NCBI GenBank assembly: GCA_963749875.1
Contig: CAVVOX010000008.1
Coordinates: 1 to 64,000 of the forward strand
DNA: 64,000 bases
Direction: 5' to 3'
Source: JAHQVI01 sp963749875
GTDB taxonomy: Bacteria; Pseudomonadota; Alphaproteobacteria; Rhizobiales; Rhodomicrobiaceae
A program made the translations under genes and the position numbers. Positions within the stretch are counted from its first letter, which is position 1. Each line of letters starts with the position of its first letter. Below are positions 25,617-34,563 of the stretch, one piece after another. Under the pieces are notes generated by a model. The model was not told the DNA's origin and made no database searches. It saw only the letters and a list, made by a program, of their open reading frames with translations.

Positions 25617-26891
25617 TTACTCCGCCGCCCTCTTTTGAGCCGGCTGCGTGGCGCCCGCCGCGTGGATCGCGGTGATCTCCTCGCTCGAATAGCCAAGCAC
25701 CTCGCCCAGAATTTCGTCTGTATGCTCGCCCAACAGCGGCGAGCGCCTGACTTCCGCGGGACTGTCCGACAGCTTGATCGGGCAGCCGACGCTCAGATAT
25801 TTGCCGCGCTCGGGATGATCCACTTCGACGATCGTGCCGGTCTTGCGAAGCCCTTCATCCTGCGCGACCTCCTTCATTGACAGGATCGGACCGACCGGGA
25901 TGTCGAGCGGGTTGCAGATCTCCATGACCTCGAACTTCGTCTTGGTCATGGTCCACTGCTCGATCGTATCGAAGACCTCATTGAGGCGCGGCAGGCGGGC
26001 GGCAGGCGTTGCGTAATCGGGATCGGTCTTCCATTCCGGCTTGCCGATCACTTCGCAGATCTTCTCCCAAGCGGGTGCCTGGGTAATAAAATAAGTGTAT
26101 GCGTTCGGGTCGGTCTCCCAGCCCTTGCATTTGAGGATGCGTCCGGGCTGGCCGCCGCCGGAATCGTTGCCCGCCCGCGGAACCGCGTCGCCGAACGGAA
26201 TGCCCTCGCCATGTTGCGAATATTCCGTCAGCGGACCTGCTGCCAGGCGCTGCTGATCGCGCAGCTTGACGCGGCAGAGGTTCACCACGCCGTCCTGCAT
26301 CGCCGCCAGGACCTTCTGTCCGCGGCCGGACTTCTCGCGCTGAAAGAGCGCGGCGACAATTCCGAGCGCAAGATGCAGTCCGGTGCCCAAATCGCCAATC
26401 TGTGCGCCGGTGACGAGTGGCAGACCGTCGACGAACCCGGTCGTCGAGGCCGAGCCGCCGGCGCATTGGGCGATGTTCTCATAGACCTTGCAATCCTCAT
26501 ACGGCCCGGGGCCGAAGCCTTTGACGGACGCCATGATCATGCGCGGGTTCAGCTCGCGGACTTTCTCCCAGCCGAAGCCCATGCGATCAAGCGCGCCGGG
26601 GGCGAAATTCTCGACGAGGACGTCGCATGTCTTGATCAAGCGCGTCAGCACTTCCTTGCCGGTCTCATTCTTGGTGTCCAGCGTGATCGAGCGCTTATTA
26701 TGGTTCAGCATGGTGAAGTAAAGGCTGTCGGCCCCTGGCACGTCCACAAGCTGCTTGCGGGTTGCGTCACCCACGCCAGGCCGCTCGACCTTGATGACGT
26801 CGGCGCCAAGCCAGGCGAGGAGCTGCGTGCATGTCGGTCCCGACTGCACATGGGTAAAATCGAGGATCTTGACGCCTTCCAGGGCTTTCAT
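25617..26891 (-). CDS. frc: formyl-CoA:oxalate CoA-transferase
   Basis: The 424-residue class III CoA-transferase has DFTHVQSGPTCTQLLAWLGA at the N-terminus and the catalytic Asp in TGAQIGDLGTGLHLALG (Asp169 in the well-studied enzyme). VKGFGPGPYEDCKVYE and a Gly-rich loop GNDSGGGQPG are also present. It moves CoA from formyl-CoA to oxalate, making oxalyl-CoA for Oxc and releasing formate. The start at 26891 has GGAGG nearby. It is 48 bases after oxc in the same operon. Length and motifs are normal. Confidence 0.95.
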   Translation of the reverse strand: MKALEGVKILDFTHVQSGPTCTQLLAWLGADVIKVERPGVGDATRKQLVDVPGADSLYFTMLNHNKRSITLDTKNETGKEVLTRLIKTCDVLVENFAPGALDRMGFGWEKVRELNPRMIMASVKGFGPGPYEDCKVYENIAQCAGGSASTTGFVDGLPLVTGAQIGDLGTGLHLALGIVAALFQREKSGRGQKVLAAMQDGVVNLCRVKLRDQQRLAAGPLTEYSQHGEGIPFGDAVPRAGNDSGGGQPGRILKCKGWETDPNAYTYFITQAPAWEKICEVIGKPEWKTDPDYATPAARLPRLNEVFDTIEQWTMTKTKFEVMEICNPLDIPVGPILSMKEVAQDEGLRKTGTIVEVDHPERGKYLSVGCPIKLSDSPAEVRRSPLLGEHTDEILGEVLGYSSEEITAIHAAGATQPAQKRAAE

Positions 26892-26939
26892 TCTGGCCTC
26901 CCTTTGCTGAGGAGCCGGCTCGAGGGGAGCCGCATTACA

Positions 26940-28685
26940 TTACTTCTTGGAAACCACGCTTTGTGGGTTGAGATTGCCGATGCGGCCGCTCTCCGTGCCG
27001 GCCTTTTCGTCGATCACCGCGTTGATGAGGGTGGGGCTGCCGGATTCCATCGCCTCGTTCACCGCGCGGGTCAGCTCGTCGGGCGTCGTCGCATAGACGC
27101 CCACGCCGCCGAACGCTTCCATCATCTTCTCGTAGCGGGAGTCCTTGACGAAAACCGTCGTCCCCGGATCCCGGCCCGTCGGATCGACGTCGGTGCCGCG
27201 GTAGATGCCGTTATTGTTGAAGATGACGACGCAAACCGGCAGCTCGTAGCGGCAGATCGTTTCGACCTCCATGCCGGAGAAGCCGAAAGCGCTGTCGCCG
27301 ACGACTGCGAGCACGGGCTTGCCGGTCTCGATCGCGGCGGCCACGGCAAAGCCCATGCCAATGCCCATCACGCCCCAGGTGCCGACATCCAGGCGCTTGC
27401 GCGGCTGGTAGACGTCGAGGATGCTGCGCGCAAAATCGAGCGTGTTGGCGCCTTCATTGACCAGGATCGTGTCCGGCCGCTCCTTGATGATGCTGCGCAA
27501 GGCGCCGAGCGCGCCGTGAAAATCCATCGGCACATTATTGTTCCGCAGCCGCGGCGCCATCTTTGCAATGTTCGCCTCGACCTTCTCCCGCACCGTGCCG
27601 GTCCACTCGGCGGGCGGCGCCGGCCAGTCGCTGCCCATGGCTTTAAGCAGTGCCGATACACAGGAGCCGATATCGCCGACCACAGGAGCCGCAATCTCGA
27701 CATTGGAGTCCATCTCCTTGGGCTCGATGTCGATCTGGATGAATTTCTTGGGCTCCGTGCCCCAGCTCTTGCCCTTGCCGTGCGACAGGAGCCAGTTGAG
27801 GCGCGCGCCGATCAGCATCACCACATCGGATTCCTTCAGCACCAGCGAGCGCGCCGCGCCGGCCGACTGCGGATGGCTGTCCGGCAGAATCCCCTTGGCC
27901 ATGCTCATGGGCAGATAGGGAACGCCGCTCTTTTCGACCAGCGCACGGATTTCCTCATCGGCTTGCGCATAGGCTGCGCCTTTGCCGAGGATGATCAGAG
28001 GGCGTTTGGCGCGCTTCAGGACATCGAGCGCGCGCGTAACGGATTCTCGTGAAGGGACCTGGCGCGGCGCCGGGTCGATGACCTTGACGAGCGACTTCGC
28101 GCCTGCTGCGGCATCCATCGTTTGGCCGAGGAGCTTGGCCGGCAGGTCGAGATAGATGCCGCCCGGACGACCGGAGACCGCTGCACGGATAGCGCGCGCG
28201 ACGCCGATGCCGACATCTTCGGCATGCAGCACGCGGAAGGCCGCCTTGCAGAGCGGCCTGGCGACGGCAAGCTGGTCCATCTCTTCATAGTCGCCCTGCT
28301 GCAGGTCGACGATCTCGCGCTCCGACGAGCCGGAGATCAGGATCATCGGGAAGCAGTTGGTCGTAGCGTTGGCGAGCGCCGTGAGGCCGTTGAGGAAGCC
28401 GGGCGCCGAGACCGTCAGGCAGATGCCGGGCTTCTGCGTCAGGAAACCGGCGATCGCCGCCGCGTTGCCCGCATTCTGCTCGTGCCGGAAGGAGATGACG
28501 CGCATACCCTCGGCTTGCGCGAGACGGCCCAGATCCGTGATCGGAATGCCGGGCACATTGTAGATCGTGTTTATGCCGTTGAGCTTGAGCGCATCGATGA
28601 CAAGGTGAAAACCGTCCGTCAGAGCCTGCCCGGCGCCGGTTTCATCGATATTGGCATCAATGCCCTGCGCTGTTGCAGTCGACAT
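26940..28685 (-). CDS. oxc: oxalyl-CoA decarboxylase
   Basis: The 581-residue ThDP-dependent enzyme has the activating Glu in SFRHEQNAGNAAAIAGFLT and the ThDP/Mg motif GDSAFGFSGMEVETI ending in FNNNGIYRG. SAPGFLNGLTALANATTNCF is typical of Oxc. It converts oxalyl-CoA to formyl-CoA and CO2 in the cytoplasm. AGGAGG stands six bases before the ATG at 28685. It follows gntR by 42 bases and leads frc and the CoA ligase, so all four are probably one transcript under the box at 29481. Confidence 0.96.
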   Translation of the reverse strand: MSTATAQGIDANIDETGAGQALTDGFHLVIDALKLNGINTIYNVPGIPITDLGRLAQAEGMRVISFRHEQNAGNAAAIAGFLTQKPGICLTVSAPGFLNGLTALANATTNCFPMILISGSSEREIVDLQQGDYEEMDQLAVARPLCKAAFRVLHAEDVGIGVARAIRAAVSGRPGGIYLDLPAKLLGQTMDAAAGAKSLVKVIDPAPRQVPSRESVTRALDVLKRAKRPLIILGKGAAYAQADEEIRALVEKSGVPYLPMSMAKGILPDSHPQSAGAARSLVLKESDVVMLIGARLNWLLSHGKGKSWGTEPKKFIQIDIEPKEMDSNVEIAAPVVGDIGSCVSALLKAMGSDWPAPPAEWTGTVREKVEANIAKMAPRLRNNNVPMDFHGALGALRSIIKERPDTILVNEGANTLDFARSILDVYQPRKRLDVGTWGVMGIGMGFAVAAAIETGKPVLAVVGDSAFGFSGMEVETICRYELPVCVVIFNNNGIYRGTDVDPTGRDPGTTVFVKDSRYEKMMEAFGGVGVYATTPDELTRAVNEAMESGSPTLINAVIDEKAGTESGRIGNLNPQSVVSKK

Positions 28686-28727
28686 TCAATCCTCCTTAAA
28701 CGACGCTTCGTGACGCTGCGCATTCGG

Positions 28728-29414
28728 CTAATCGAGGTTCACAAAGCGTTCGACATGATCGCGGAGCTTCAGCGTGTGCTCGCGCACGAGACGCTCCGCC
28801 CGCTCGGTATCGCGCGCCTCCAGCGCGGCAATGATTTCCTTGTGGTCGACGATCGAGCGCTTGACGCGCTCATTCTCGAAGATGGTGCGTTGCCGGATCG
28901 CCCGGACATGGAAGAACAGGCGATCAGTCATCTCCACGATGAGCTTGCAGCCGCTATAGCGGATGATCGCCTGATGAAACTGGATGTTCGCGTCCGAATA
29001 CTCGCCCATTCTCTGCGCGACTTTGTTAGCGGTGAAGACGTCGACCAGATCATGAAGGTTGGCCAGTTCCTCATCCGACGCTTGCTTCGTCGCCAGGCGG
29101 GCGGCCATGCTCTCGAGCGCGGCCCATACGGTGATCATCTCGAGGATCTCCGCCGTGGACTTGCGCACGATATAGATGCCGCGCCGGGGGACGATCTTGA
29201 CCAAGCCCTCCTGATCGAGCCGCGCCAGGGCTTCCCGCAGCGGCGTGCGGCTGATACCGAATTGCTCCGACAGGCGTCGCTCGTCCAGACGCAGATCCGC
29301 ACCCGCCTCATAGATGTTCATATTGCGGATCGCATCCTTCAGCGATTCATAGATACGAGCCTTCAGGCTGAAGCTTTCGCCGATCGCTTTGATGTCGAGT
29401 TGAAGATTGGTCAT
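28728..29414 (-). CDS. GntR regulator, FadR subfamily, of the oxalate genes
   Basis: The 228-residue product has a winged helix with RLSEQFGISRTPLREALARL and GLVKIVPRRGIYIV, followed by an FCD effector domain (ANIQFHQAIIRYSGC, VRAIRQRTIF, DHKEIIAALEARD) with the usual metal-binding Asp/His pattern. It is the first gene of the oxc-frc operon. A dyad-flanked TTTGGTATACAATA box lies 65-80 bases upstream, and copies occur before three other units of the region, so it probably represses them in the absence of oxalate or a derived acid. The effector is inferred. Confidence 0.9.
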   Translation of the reverse strand: MTNLQLDIKAIGESFSLKARIYESLKDAIRNMNIYEAGADLRLDERRLSEQFGISRTPLREALARLDQEGLVKIVPRRGIYIVRKSTAEILEMITVWAALESMAARLATKQASDEELANLHDLVDVFTANKVAQRMGEYSDANIQFHQAIIRYSGCKLIVEMTDRLFFHVRAIRQRTIFENERVKRSIVDHKEIIAALEARDTERAERLVREHTLKLRDHVERFVNLD

Positions 29415-29478
29415 CGATCGCTTTCGGTCATGTGCACCGACGCTGCCTCAATGAGGCCAAGGCCGTGCGCATGTGGTG

Positions 29479-29492
29479 TTTGGTATACAATA
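29479..29492. promoter_or_regulatory. GntR-type box before gntR-oxc-frc
   Basis: TTTGGTATACAATA is framed by an outer dyad, TGTGGT about five bases to the left and ACCACA just to the right. It lies between tctA (ends 29570) and the gntR start at 29414 and points to autoregulation of the operon. Confidence 0.65.
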
Positions 29493-29569
29493 GACCACAG
29501 CATGCTTAATAGCAAGATACGGGGGCTCATCCACCGCAGATTTGGGAGCCGGCACCGCTTGGGCCTCCG

Positions 29570-31114
29570 TCAACCCTGCCACTCCTTGGCTCCCTCTCCC
29601 ATGCCTTCCGGAACACGTCGGCTGCGTCGCAAGGCAGCGACGATCGGGAAACAAATCAGCGCCAGCGCAATCAGCATACAGGTCAGCGAAATCGGCCGCG
29701 TGAAGAAAATGCTGGGATCGCCCCTGGAGGTGATCAGCGATTGCCGCAGATAAGCCTCGGCAAGCGGTCCAAGAACGATGGCGAGCACGGCCGGGGCCAC
29801 GGGGTAATTCAGCTTGCGCAGCAGATAGGCGGACACGCCGAACAGCAGCATCAGCCAGACATCGTGCAGGTTCTGTTCCGGCGCATAGCCGCCGACGATG
29901 CAGAGCGTGAAGATCACGGGCGCGAGAATTGTGAACCGGATCGTCAGAATGCGCACGAACAGCGGAATGAAGGCCAGATTGATGATGACGGTGAAGACGT
30001 TGGCGATATAGAGACTGCCGATCAGACCCCACACGAAATCGGGATGCTCGGTGAACAGCAGCGGCCCGGGACGCAAGCCCCAGATGATCATGCCGCCGAG
30101 CAGAATAGCGGTTGTCGGGGACCCTGGAATGCCGAGCGTCAGCATGGGTAGCATGGATCCCGTGGAGGCCGCGTTGTTGGCGGACTCCGGGGCCATCACG
30201 CCGGCGGGATTGCCTTTGCCGTAGCTGTCCGGGTCCTTGGAGAAGCTCTTGGAAAGCCCGTAGGCCATGAGCGAGCCGGGCGTGGCGCCGGCGGCCGGCA
30301 GGACGCCCACGAAGAAGCCGAGCAGGCTCGTCATCACCGTCCGCCATGTGTATCGAAGCACGATCGCCGCGTTGTGCAGAAGCGACCTGAGCGTCGGATG
30401 GATCTTGTGCACCACCGGGGCCGCGCCGGTCGTCTCCTCCAGCGTCCAGAGCATTTCGCCGATGCCGTAGATGCCGATAGCCAGCACAAGGAAATTCACG
30501 CCGTGATAGAAGCCGGGCAGGTCGAAGAAAATCAGGCGCGGGTTGCCGGTCACCACGTCGAGGCCGACGGTGGCGAGCACGAGCCCGATCAGAATGGAAA
30601 AGATCGTCTTTGGGACGTCGTCGCCGCCGAGACCGATGAAGGTGGCAAAGGCCATCACCATCAGGGCGAACTGCTCGGGCGGGCCGAATTGAAGTGCCCA
30701 CTCCGCCAAAGGTGGTGCGAATATGGTGAAGAGGACAATCGATACGGTGCCGCCAATGAATGAGGCGAGCGCGGCGCCGACCAGCGCAAGCTCGGCTTTG
30801 CCCTGCATGGCGAGAGGCCGCCCGTCGAACACGGTGGCGACCGCGGTCGAGGCGCCCGGTATGCCGAGCGTGATCGAGCTGATCGCGCCGCCATACATGG
30901 CGCCGTAATAGATGGCGGCCAGAAAGATGATGGCGGTGTTCGGCGGGACGAGGAAGGTGACGGGCAGCAGGATGGCGACGCCGTTCACCGATCCCAGTCC
31001 GGGCAGCGCGCCAACCATCAGGCCGGCAACGCAACCGATTATGAGCATGGCCAGATTGATCGGCTGGAAAGCCTCGATCAATCCGCTTGCGAGAGGCGCC
31101 AGGATTGTTTCCAT
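29570..31114 (-). CDS. tctA: tripartite tricarboxylate transporter, large membrane subunit
   Basis: The 514-residue product has about eleven membrane segments. Family motifs include GLMVGALPGLGSVNGVAILL and YYGAMYGGAISSITLGIPG in the N-terminal half, and their partial repeat GFFVGVLPAAGATPGSLMAYG and LTLGIPGSPTTAILLGG in the second half. It is the channel subunit for import of small di- or tricarboxylates. It follows tctB by 84 bases. The GntR box before tctC suggests that the acid is tied to oxalate metabolism; the exact substrate is not shown by sequence. Confidence 0.93.
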   Translation of the reverse strand: METILAPLASGLIEAFQPINLAMLIIGCVAGLMVGALPGLGSVNGVAILLPVTFLVPPNTAIIFLAAIYYGAMYGGAISSITLGIPGASTAVATVFDGRPLAMQGKAELALVGAALASFIGGTVSIVLFTIFAPPLAEWALQFGPPEQFALMVMAFATFIGLGGDDVPKTIFSILIGLVLATVGLDVVTGNPRLIFFDLPGFYHGVNFLVLAIGIYGIGEMLWTLEETTGAAPVVHKIHPTLRSLLHNAAIVLRYTWRTVMTSLLGFFVGVLPAAGATPGSLMAYGLSKSFSKDPDSYGKGNPAGVMAPESANNAASTGSMLPMLTLGIPGSPTTAILLGGMIIWGLRPGPLLFTEHPDFVWGLIGSLYIANVFTVIINLAFIPLFVRILTIRFTILAPVIFTLCIVGGYAPEQNLHDVWLMLLFGVSAYLLRKLNYPVAPAVLAIVLGPLAEAYLRQSLITSRGDPSIFFTRPISLTCMLIALALICFPIVAALRRSRRVPEGMGEGAKEWQG

Positions 31115-31198
31115 CGTCGTTAGCTCACCAAATCGTTATTTGCCGGAGCGGTTAGGATCTGTCCGAGCAGCGGCGGCACCCGGCCGTTGCCTGGGACC

Positions 31199-31702
31199 TC
31201 AATAAATAATTCGGTAGATCGGATAGAAGAGCGGTTCCGATATTCCCTTTGGCAGCGGGATCCTGAGAGCCCATTCGAAGAACAGAAACAGGCCGATCGG
31301 CAGAAAGATGCTCAGCATGACGCTGGTCAGCATTCCGTTCTTGCCGATGATCCGTATAAAGAAAAACAGGAACAGGATCAGCGAGAAATAGATCCCGATA
31401 TAGGCCGAGCCGAGGATCAGAAGGAACAGCGAGGCCACGGAGACGCCGACGATATAGACGGCGCCGCTGCTCATGAAAGTCTCGTTTGAGCGGGACTCGG
31501 GGGTCAAGCCCCGGAACCAGCGGAAGATATTCCAAAGGCAGGTCAGCAGCATGCCGAGTGACAGCCAGAACGGCCATGCGCCGGCGCCCGGCCCGCGGAG
31601 CGGAACCCAGAGAATGTAATTCTCCGACGCCTTTACCATGAAGCTAATGGAGGCAAGCGCCAACAGTATGGCAGCCAGAAGCTCAGCCGTACGAACGGTC
31701 AT
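31199..31702 (-). CDS. tctB: tripartite tricarboxylate transporter, small membrane subunit
   Basis: The 167-residue product has four hydrophobic segments (near residues 7-24, 43-62, 80-102 and 118-140). It also has the RGPGAGAWPFWLSLGMLLTC stretch usual for TctB, where PG...FP marks the end of the first loop. It partners TctA in the membrane. The gene lies between tctC and tctA, in the family order C-B-A. The start at 31702 is the natural one, and no frame problem is present. Confidence 0.88.
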   Translation of the reverse strand: MTVRTAELLAAILLALASISFMVKASENYILWVPLRGPGAGAWPFWLSLGMLLTCLWNIFRWFRGLTPESRSNETFMSSGAVYIVGVSVASLFLLILGSAYIGIYFSLILFLFFFIRIIGKNGMLTSVMLSIFLPIGLFLFFEWALRIPLPKGISEPLFYPIYRIIY

Positions 31703-31802
31703 CGCAGGATCTCTCTAGAAATTTGGGTCGTTCTTCGGGACCGGAGCGGCTCGTGCGCAACGCCCTTGCCGTCATTGCTCTGACGGCTGTTCGGCGTTGA
31801 CT

Positions 31803-31827
31803 GGGACCGCTCACGTGGAGCGGTCCC
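31803..31827. terminator. 10-bp hairpin between tctC and tctB
   Basis: GGGACCGCTC and GAGCGGTCCC are perfect complements around a five-base loop. The hairpin begins 19 bases after the tctC stop. Without a U-tract it may act as a partial terminator or RNA-stabilising stem, allowing more binding protein than membrane subunit to be made. Confidence 0.55.
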
Positions 31828-31845
31828 AACCGCATTGCGGCTCAC

Positions 31846-32845
31846 CTATTTCCCGGTGATCGCCTCGGCGCCGACCTTTTCGATCAACTCTTGGTGCCGT
31901 TTGAGCTGAGCCTTATGGAACGCTGCCAGATCATCGCCCGCGACCCACTCGGTGCAGTCGAGGCCTTCGTCCTTGCAGAACTTCTGCCACTCATCCGACT
32001 TATACAATTTATGGAAGAGATCGATGTAGAACTGCTGAGCCTCCTTCGGCATCTCCGGCGGACCATTGATCGAGCGCTGCATATAGTAAGTGATGTCAAC
32101 GCCGAGTTCCTCCGCCGTCGGCACGTCCTTGAACGCCGACATGCGTTCGTCCGTGAACTGGACGATCGGCCGGCTCTTGCCCGCGCGCCAGAACTCCGTC
32201 TGTTCGGCGGGATTGTTGACGGTGGCCGAGATATGCTTGCCGATCAGGTTCTTTGCGACCGTGCCGCCGCCCGGGAACGGGACATAGGTCAGATTTTTCA
32301 GGTTATACTGAGCGCTGATCATAGCGAACAGGATCGAAGTCTTCCTGACCGGAGCCGGTGCCGCCGACCACGTAATTGTCTGAGGCCTTCACCGACTTGA
32401 CCCACTCATCGAGGGTCTTGACGTTAAAGTCCGAATTGACCCAGAGCAGGAATGTGTCGAGAGCCATTCGGCCGATCGGCGTAAACTTGGTGATATCCAC
32501 ACCCAAATTCTTCTGGATGATTGGCGTGGTGTAGAAGCTGTTCAGCGTCACCAGCAACGTGTGGGCGTCACCCGCCTTGTCCTGCATGTAGCGCAGGGCC
32601 TCTGCGCCGGATCCGCCCGGCTTGTTGATCGGGATGAACGGCTGCGACGAAAGATTCTTCTTTTCGATCAGAGATTGCAGGAGACGTGCGATCTGATCCG
32701 CGCCGCCGCCTGCGCCGGCCATGATGATGAATTCGACTGGCTTTTGAGGCTCCCACGCATAGGCCGGCTGCGACGCGCCGAGCGCCGTCAGTCCGAAGCC
32801 TACTGCGAGGCCCAGGCCCAGCACGTGTCGTCGAGTGCTTCGCAT
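31846..32845 (-). CDS. tctC: tripartite tricarboxylate transporter binding protein, one frameshift
   Basis: The first frame (32845 to about 32335) has a signal peptide with twin arginine-like MRSTRRHVLGLGLAVGFGLT and a Bug/TctC core: VEFIIMAGAGGGADQIARLL, then INKPGGSGAEALRYM. The second frame continues with SAQYNLKNLTYVPFPGGGTV and ADVPTAEEL-like KDVPTAEELGVDITYY up to 31846. The join needs removal of one T near 32340 (SGQED then SILFAM). It captures the acid in the periplasm for TctAB. GGGAGG precedes the ATG. A GntR box lies about 170 bases upstream. Confidence 0.88.
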
Positions 32846-33012
32846 CTGTTATCCTCCCTGTTGATTGAGAAGCGCCACAGCGCTTCAAGACGCGATCGGG
32901 GTGCCGTTTCTCTGATTGAGTGAGCTGACCGCCGATCACAGTTGCACCACACCGCTTAAGTACGGCTTTAAATTAGTCCGTTCTGATGCGGCCTTTCTGT
33001 GGTGTATTGTCG

Positions 33013-33023
33013 ATTGTATACCA
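33013..33023. promoter_or_regulatory. GntR-type box before tctCBA
   Basis: ATTGTATACCA is the complement of TGGTATACAAT, oriented towards the minus-strand tct genes. GTGTATTG just to the left is a partial second copy. Distance to the tctC start is about 170 bases. Confidence 0.55.
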
Positions 33024-33266
33024 CAACTGCCGGCTTTTGCAATGCCCTAGAATTCGGCGCCCTCCTATGCCCGGCCGTTTCGCTCCTGTCTGTCAACGAC
33101 CATGTAAGGGCGCGTGCTTCCCAGCCACAAATGCTAGCAATCACATTATGGTGGCATCTCAGCGAGAGAGTCCATCCTTGATGAAATGAAAAGGTCTCCT
33201 GCCTGGGTGCGCCTGTATAGAAGTGAACACTGACCTCGACAGGCCGAAAGCCTTGGGATAAGGTAT

Positions 33267-33278
33267 TTGGTATACCAA
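33267..33278. promoter_or_regulatory. GntR-type box before the SucCD-like genes
   Basis: TTGGTATACCAA is a perfect 12-base palindrome, the most symmetric of four copies. It lies about 100 bases before the plus-strand start at 33379. Together with the box at 33013 it marks a divergent control region between tctCBA and the ligase pair. Confidence 0.65.
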
Positions 33279-33378
33279 TCAAGCCCTGCTCCCGCGGAGT
33301 GACAAGGCAGCGTTGGCTGCATGGCCGTAGCGGGTCCGAAAGGGGCGTGGCGCGTCAGAACGCGCGCGGAGGAACGCC

Positions 33379-34563
33379 ATGCATGTACACGAATTCCTAG
33401 CCAAAGAATTGTTGGCACGCCGCGGCGTGTCGATCGCATCAGGCCGCGTGGCAGAGAGCGCCGAGGAGGCGGAAAAGGCCGCGCGGGCGATGGCGCATGA
33501 CCAGTATGCGGTCAAGGCGCAGGTGCACGCCGGTGACCGGCTCGCAAGCGGCGGAGTGCGTTTCGCCGGAAGCCCCGCAGAGGTCGGCGCCGCGGCGGCG
33601 GAGATGCTCGGCCGTCCACTGGTCACGCGTCAGACCGGCCCGCGCGGCGAAATGGTGCGGTGGGTCTATGTCGAGGAGGTCGTGACGGCGCAGACCAATC
33701 TCTACGTGGCCGTCGCCGTCGATCGCGCGGTGGGGGAAATCGTCGTGCTCGGCAGCCGCTCGACGGTCGATGAGAGCGAGCCGAATGCGATCCAGGAGCG
33801 CGGCGAGCTGCATCGTCTGCCCGTTCGCATCTTCGACAGTCAAGGGACCGCAGGCTTCACCGCGCTGGCGCGCCAAATTGCGCCGGCCGAAGCGGATGCG
33901 GACAAGCTTGCCGAGCTTCTGCAGCTGCTTGCGAATTCCCTGATCGAGCTGGACGCGACGCTGATCGAGATCAATCCTCTTGCCTTCACCGCCGATGGCG
34001 AGTTCGTCGCGATCGATGCCAAGATGACGATCGACGACAATGCGCTCTTCCGTCATCCGGACCTTGCCGCCGTGCGCGAAGCCGACGCCGGTCTCGACAG
34101 CGATCCCACCGAACTCATGGCTGACCGCCGGCACATCAATTACATCGCGCTGGACGGCGATATCGGCGTCGTGGTGAACGGCGCCGGACTTGCGCTCGCC
34201 ACGCTCGACAGTCTTGTCGACGTCGGCGGACGCCCGGCCAATTTCATGGATGTGCGCACGACCGCGACCAGCCTCGATATTGCTTTTGCCTTCGATCTTG
34301 TCCTTGCCAATCCCGCGGTTCGGGCCGTCTTCCTCAACGTCCATGGCGGCGGAATGCAGCGCTGCGACACGATCGTGGAAGGCATGGCCGTCGCCATGCG
34401 CCGCAGCGGCCGCATTCTGCCGCTCGTCGTGCGGCTCGCCGGCAATAATGCCGAATTCGCCCGCGATCGTCTCAAGACATTCGGCATCAGCTTCGTGGAA
34501 GGCGCGAGCATCGCCGATGCGGCGCAACGTGTCGTCCAGGTGGTTTCGAAGGAGGTGGCGTGA
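33379..34563 (+). CDS. ADP-forming acyl-CoA ligase beta subunit (SucC/MtkA-like)
   Basis: The 394-residue product starts MHVHEFLAKELLARRGVSIA and has ATP-grasp elements AVKAQVHAGDRLASGGV, VYVEEVVTAQTNLYVAVAV and LIEINPLAFTADGEFVAIDA. A C-terminal CoA-ligase domain follows (FLNVHGGGMQRCDTI). This is the beta subunit pattern of succinyl-CoA synthetase and malate-CoA ligase. GGAGG precedes the ATG. No TCA-cycle or serine-cycle genes adjoin it, and the upstream GntR box ties it to the oxalate regulon, so the acid may be oxalate or a dicarboxylate imported by TctABC. Confidence 0.88.
   Translation: MHVHEFLAKELLARRGVSIASGRVAESAEEAEKAARAMAHDQYAVKAQVHAGDRLASGGVRFAGSPAEVGAAAAEMLGRPLVTRQTGPRGEMVRWVYVEEVVTAQTNLYVAVAVDRAVGEIVVLGSRSTVDESEPNAIQERGELHRLPVRIFDSQGTAGFTALARQIAPAEADADKLAELLQLLANSLIELDATLIEINPLAFTADGEFVAIDAKMTIDDNALFRHPDLAAVREADAGLDSDPTELMADRRHINYIALDGDIGVVVNGAGLALATLDSLVDVGGRPANFMDVRTTATSLDIAFAFDLVLANPAVRAVFLNVHGGGMQRCDTIVEGMAVAMRRSGRILPLVVRLAGNNAEFARDRLKTFGISFVEGASIADAAQRVVQVVSKEVA

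Noticed and set aside
26211..29753. Two long plus-strand frames over frc, oxc and gntR
   Set aside because: Both are antisense shadows of genes with complete catalytic motifs.
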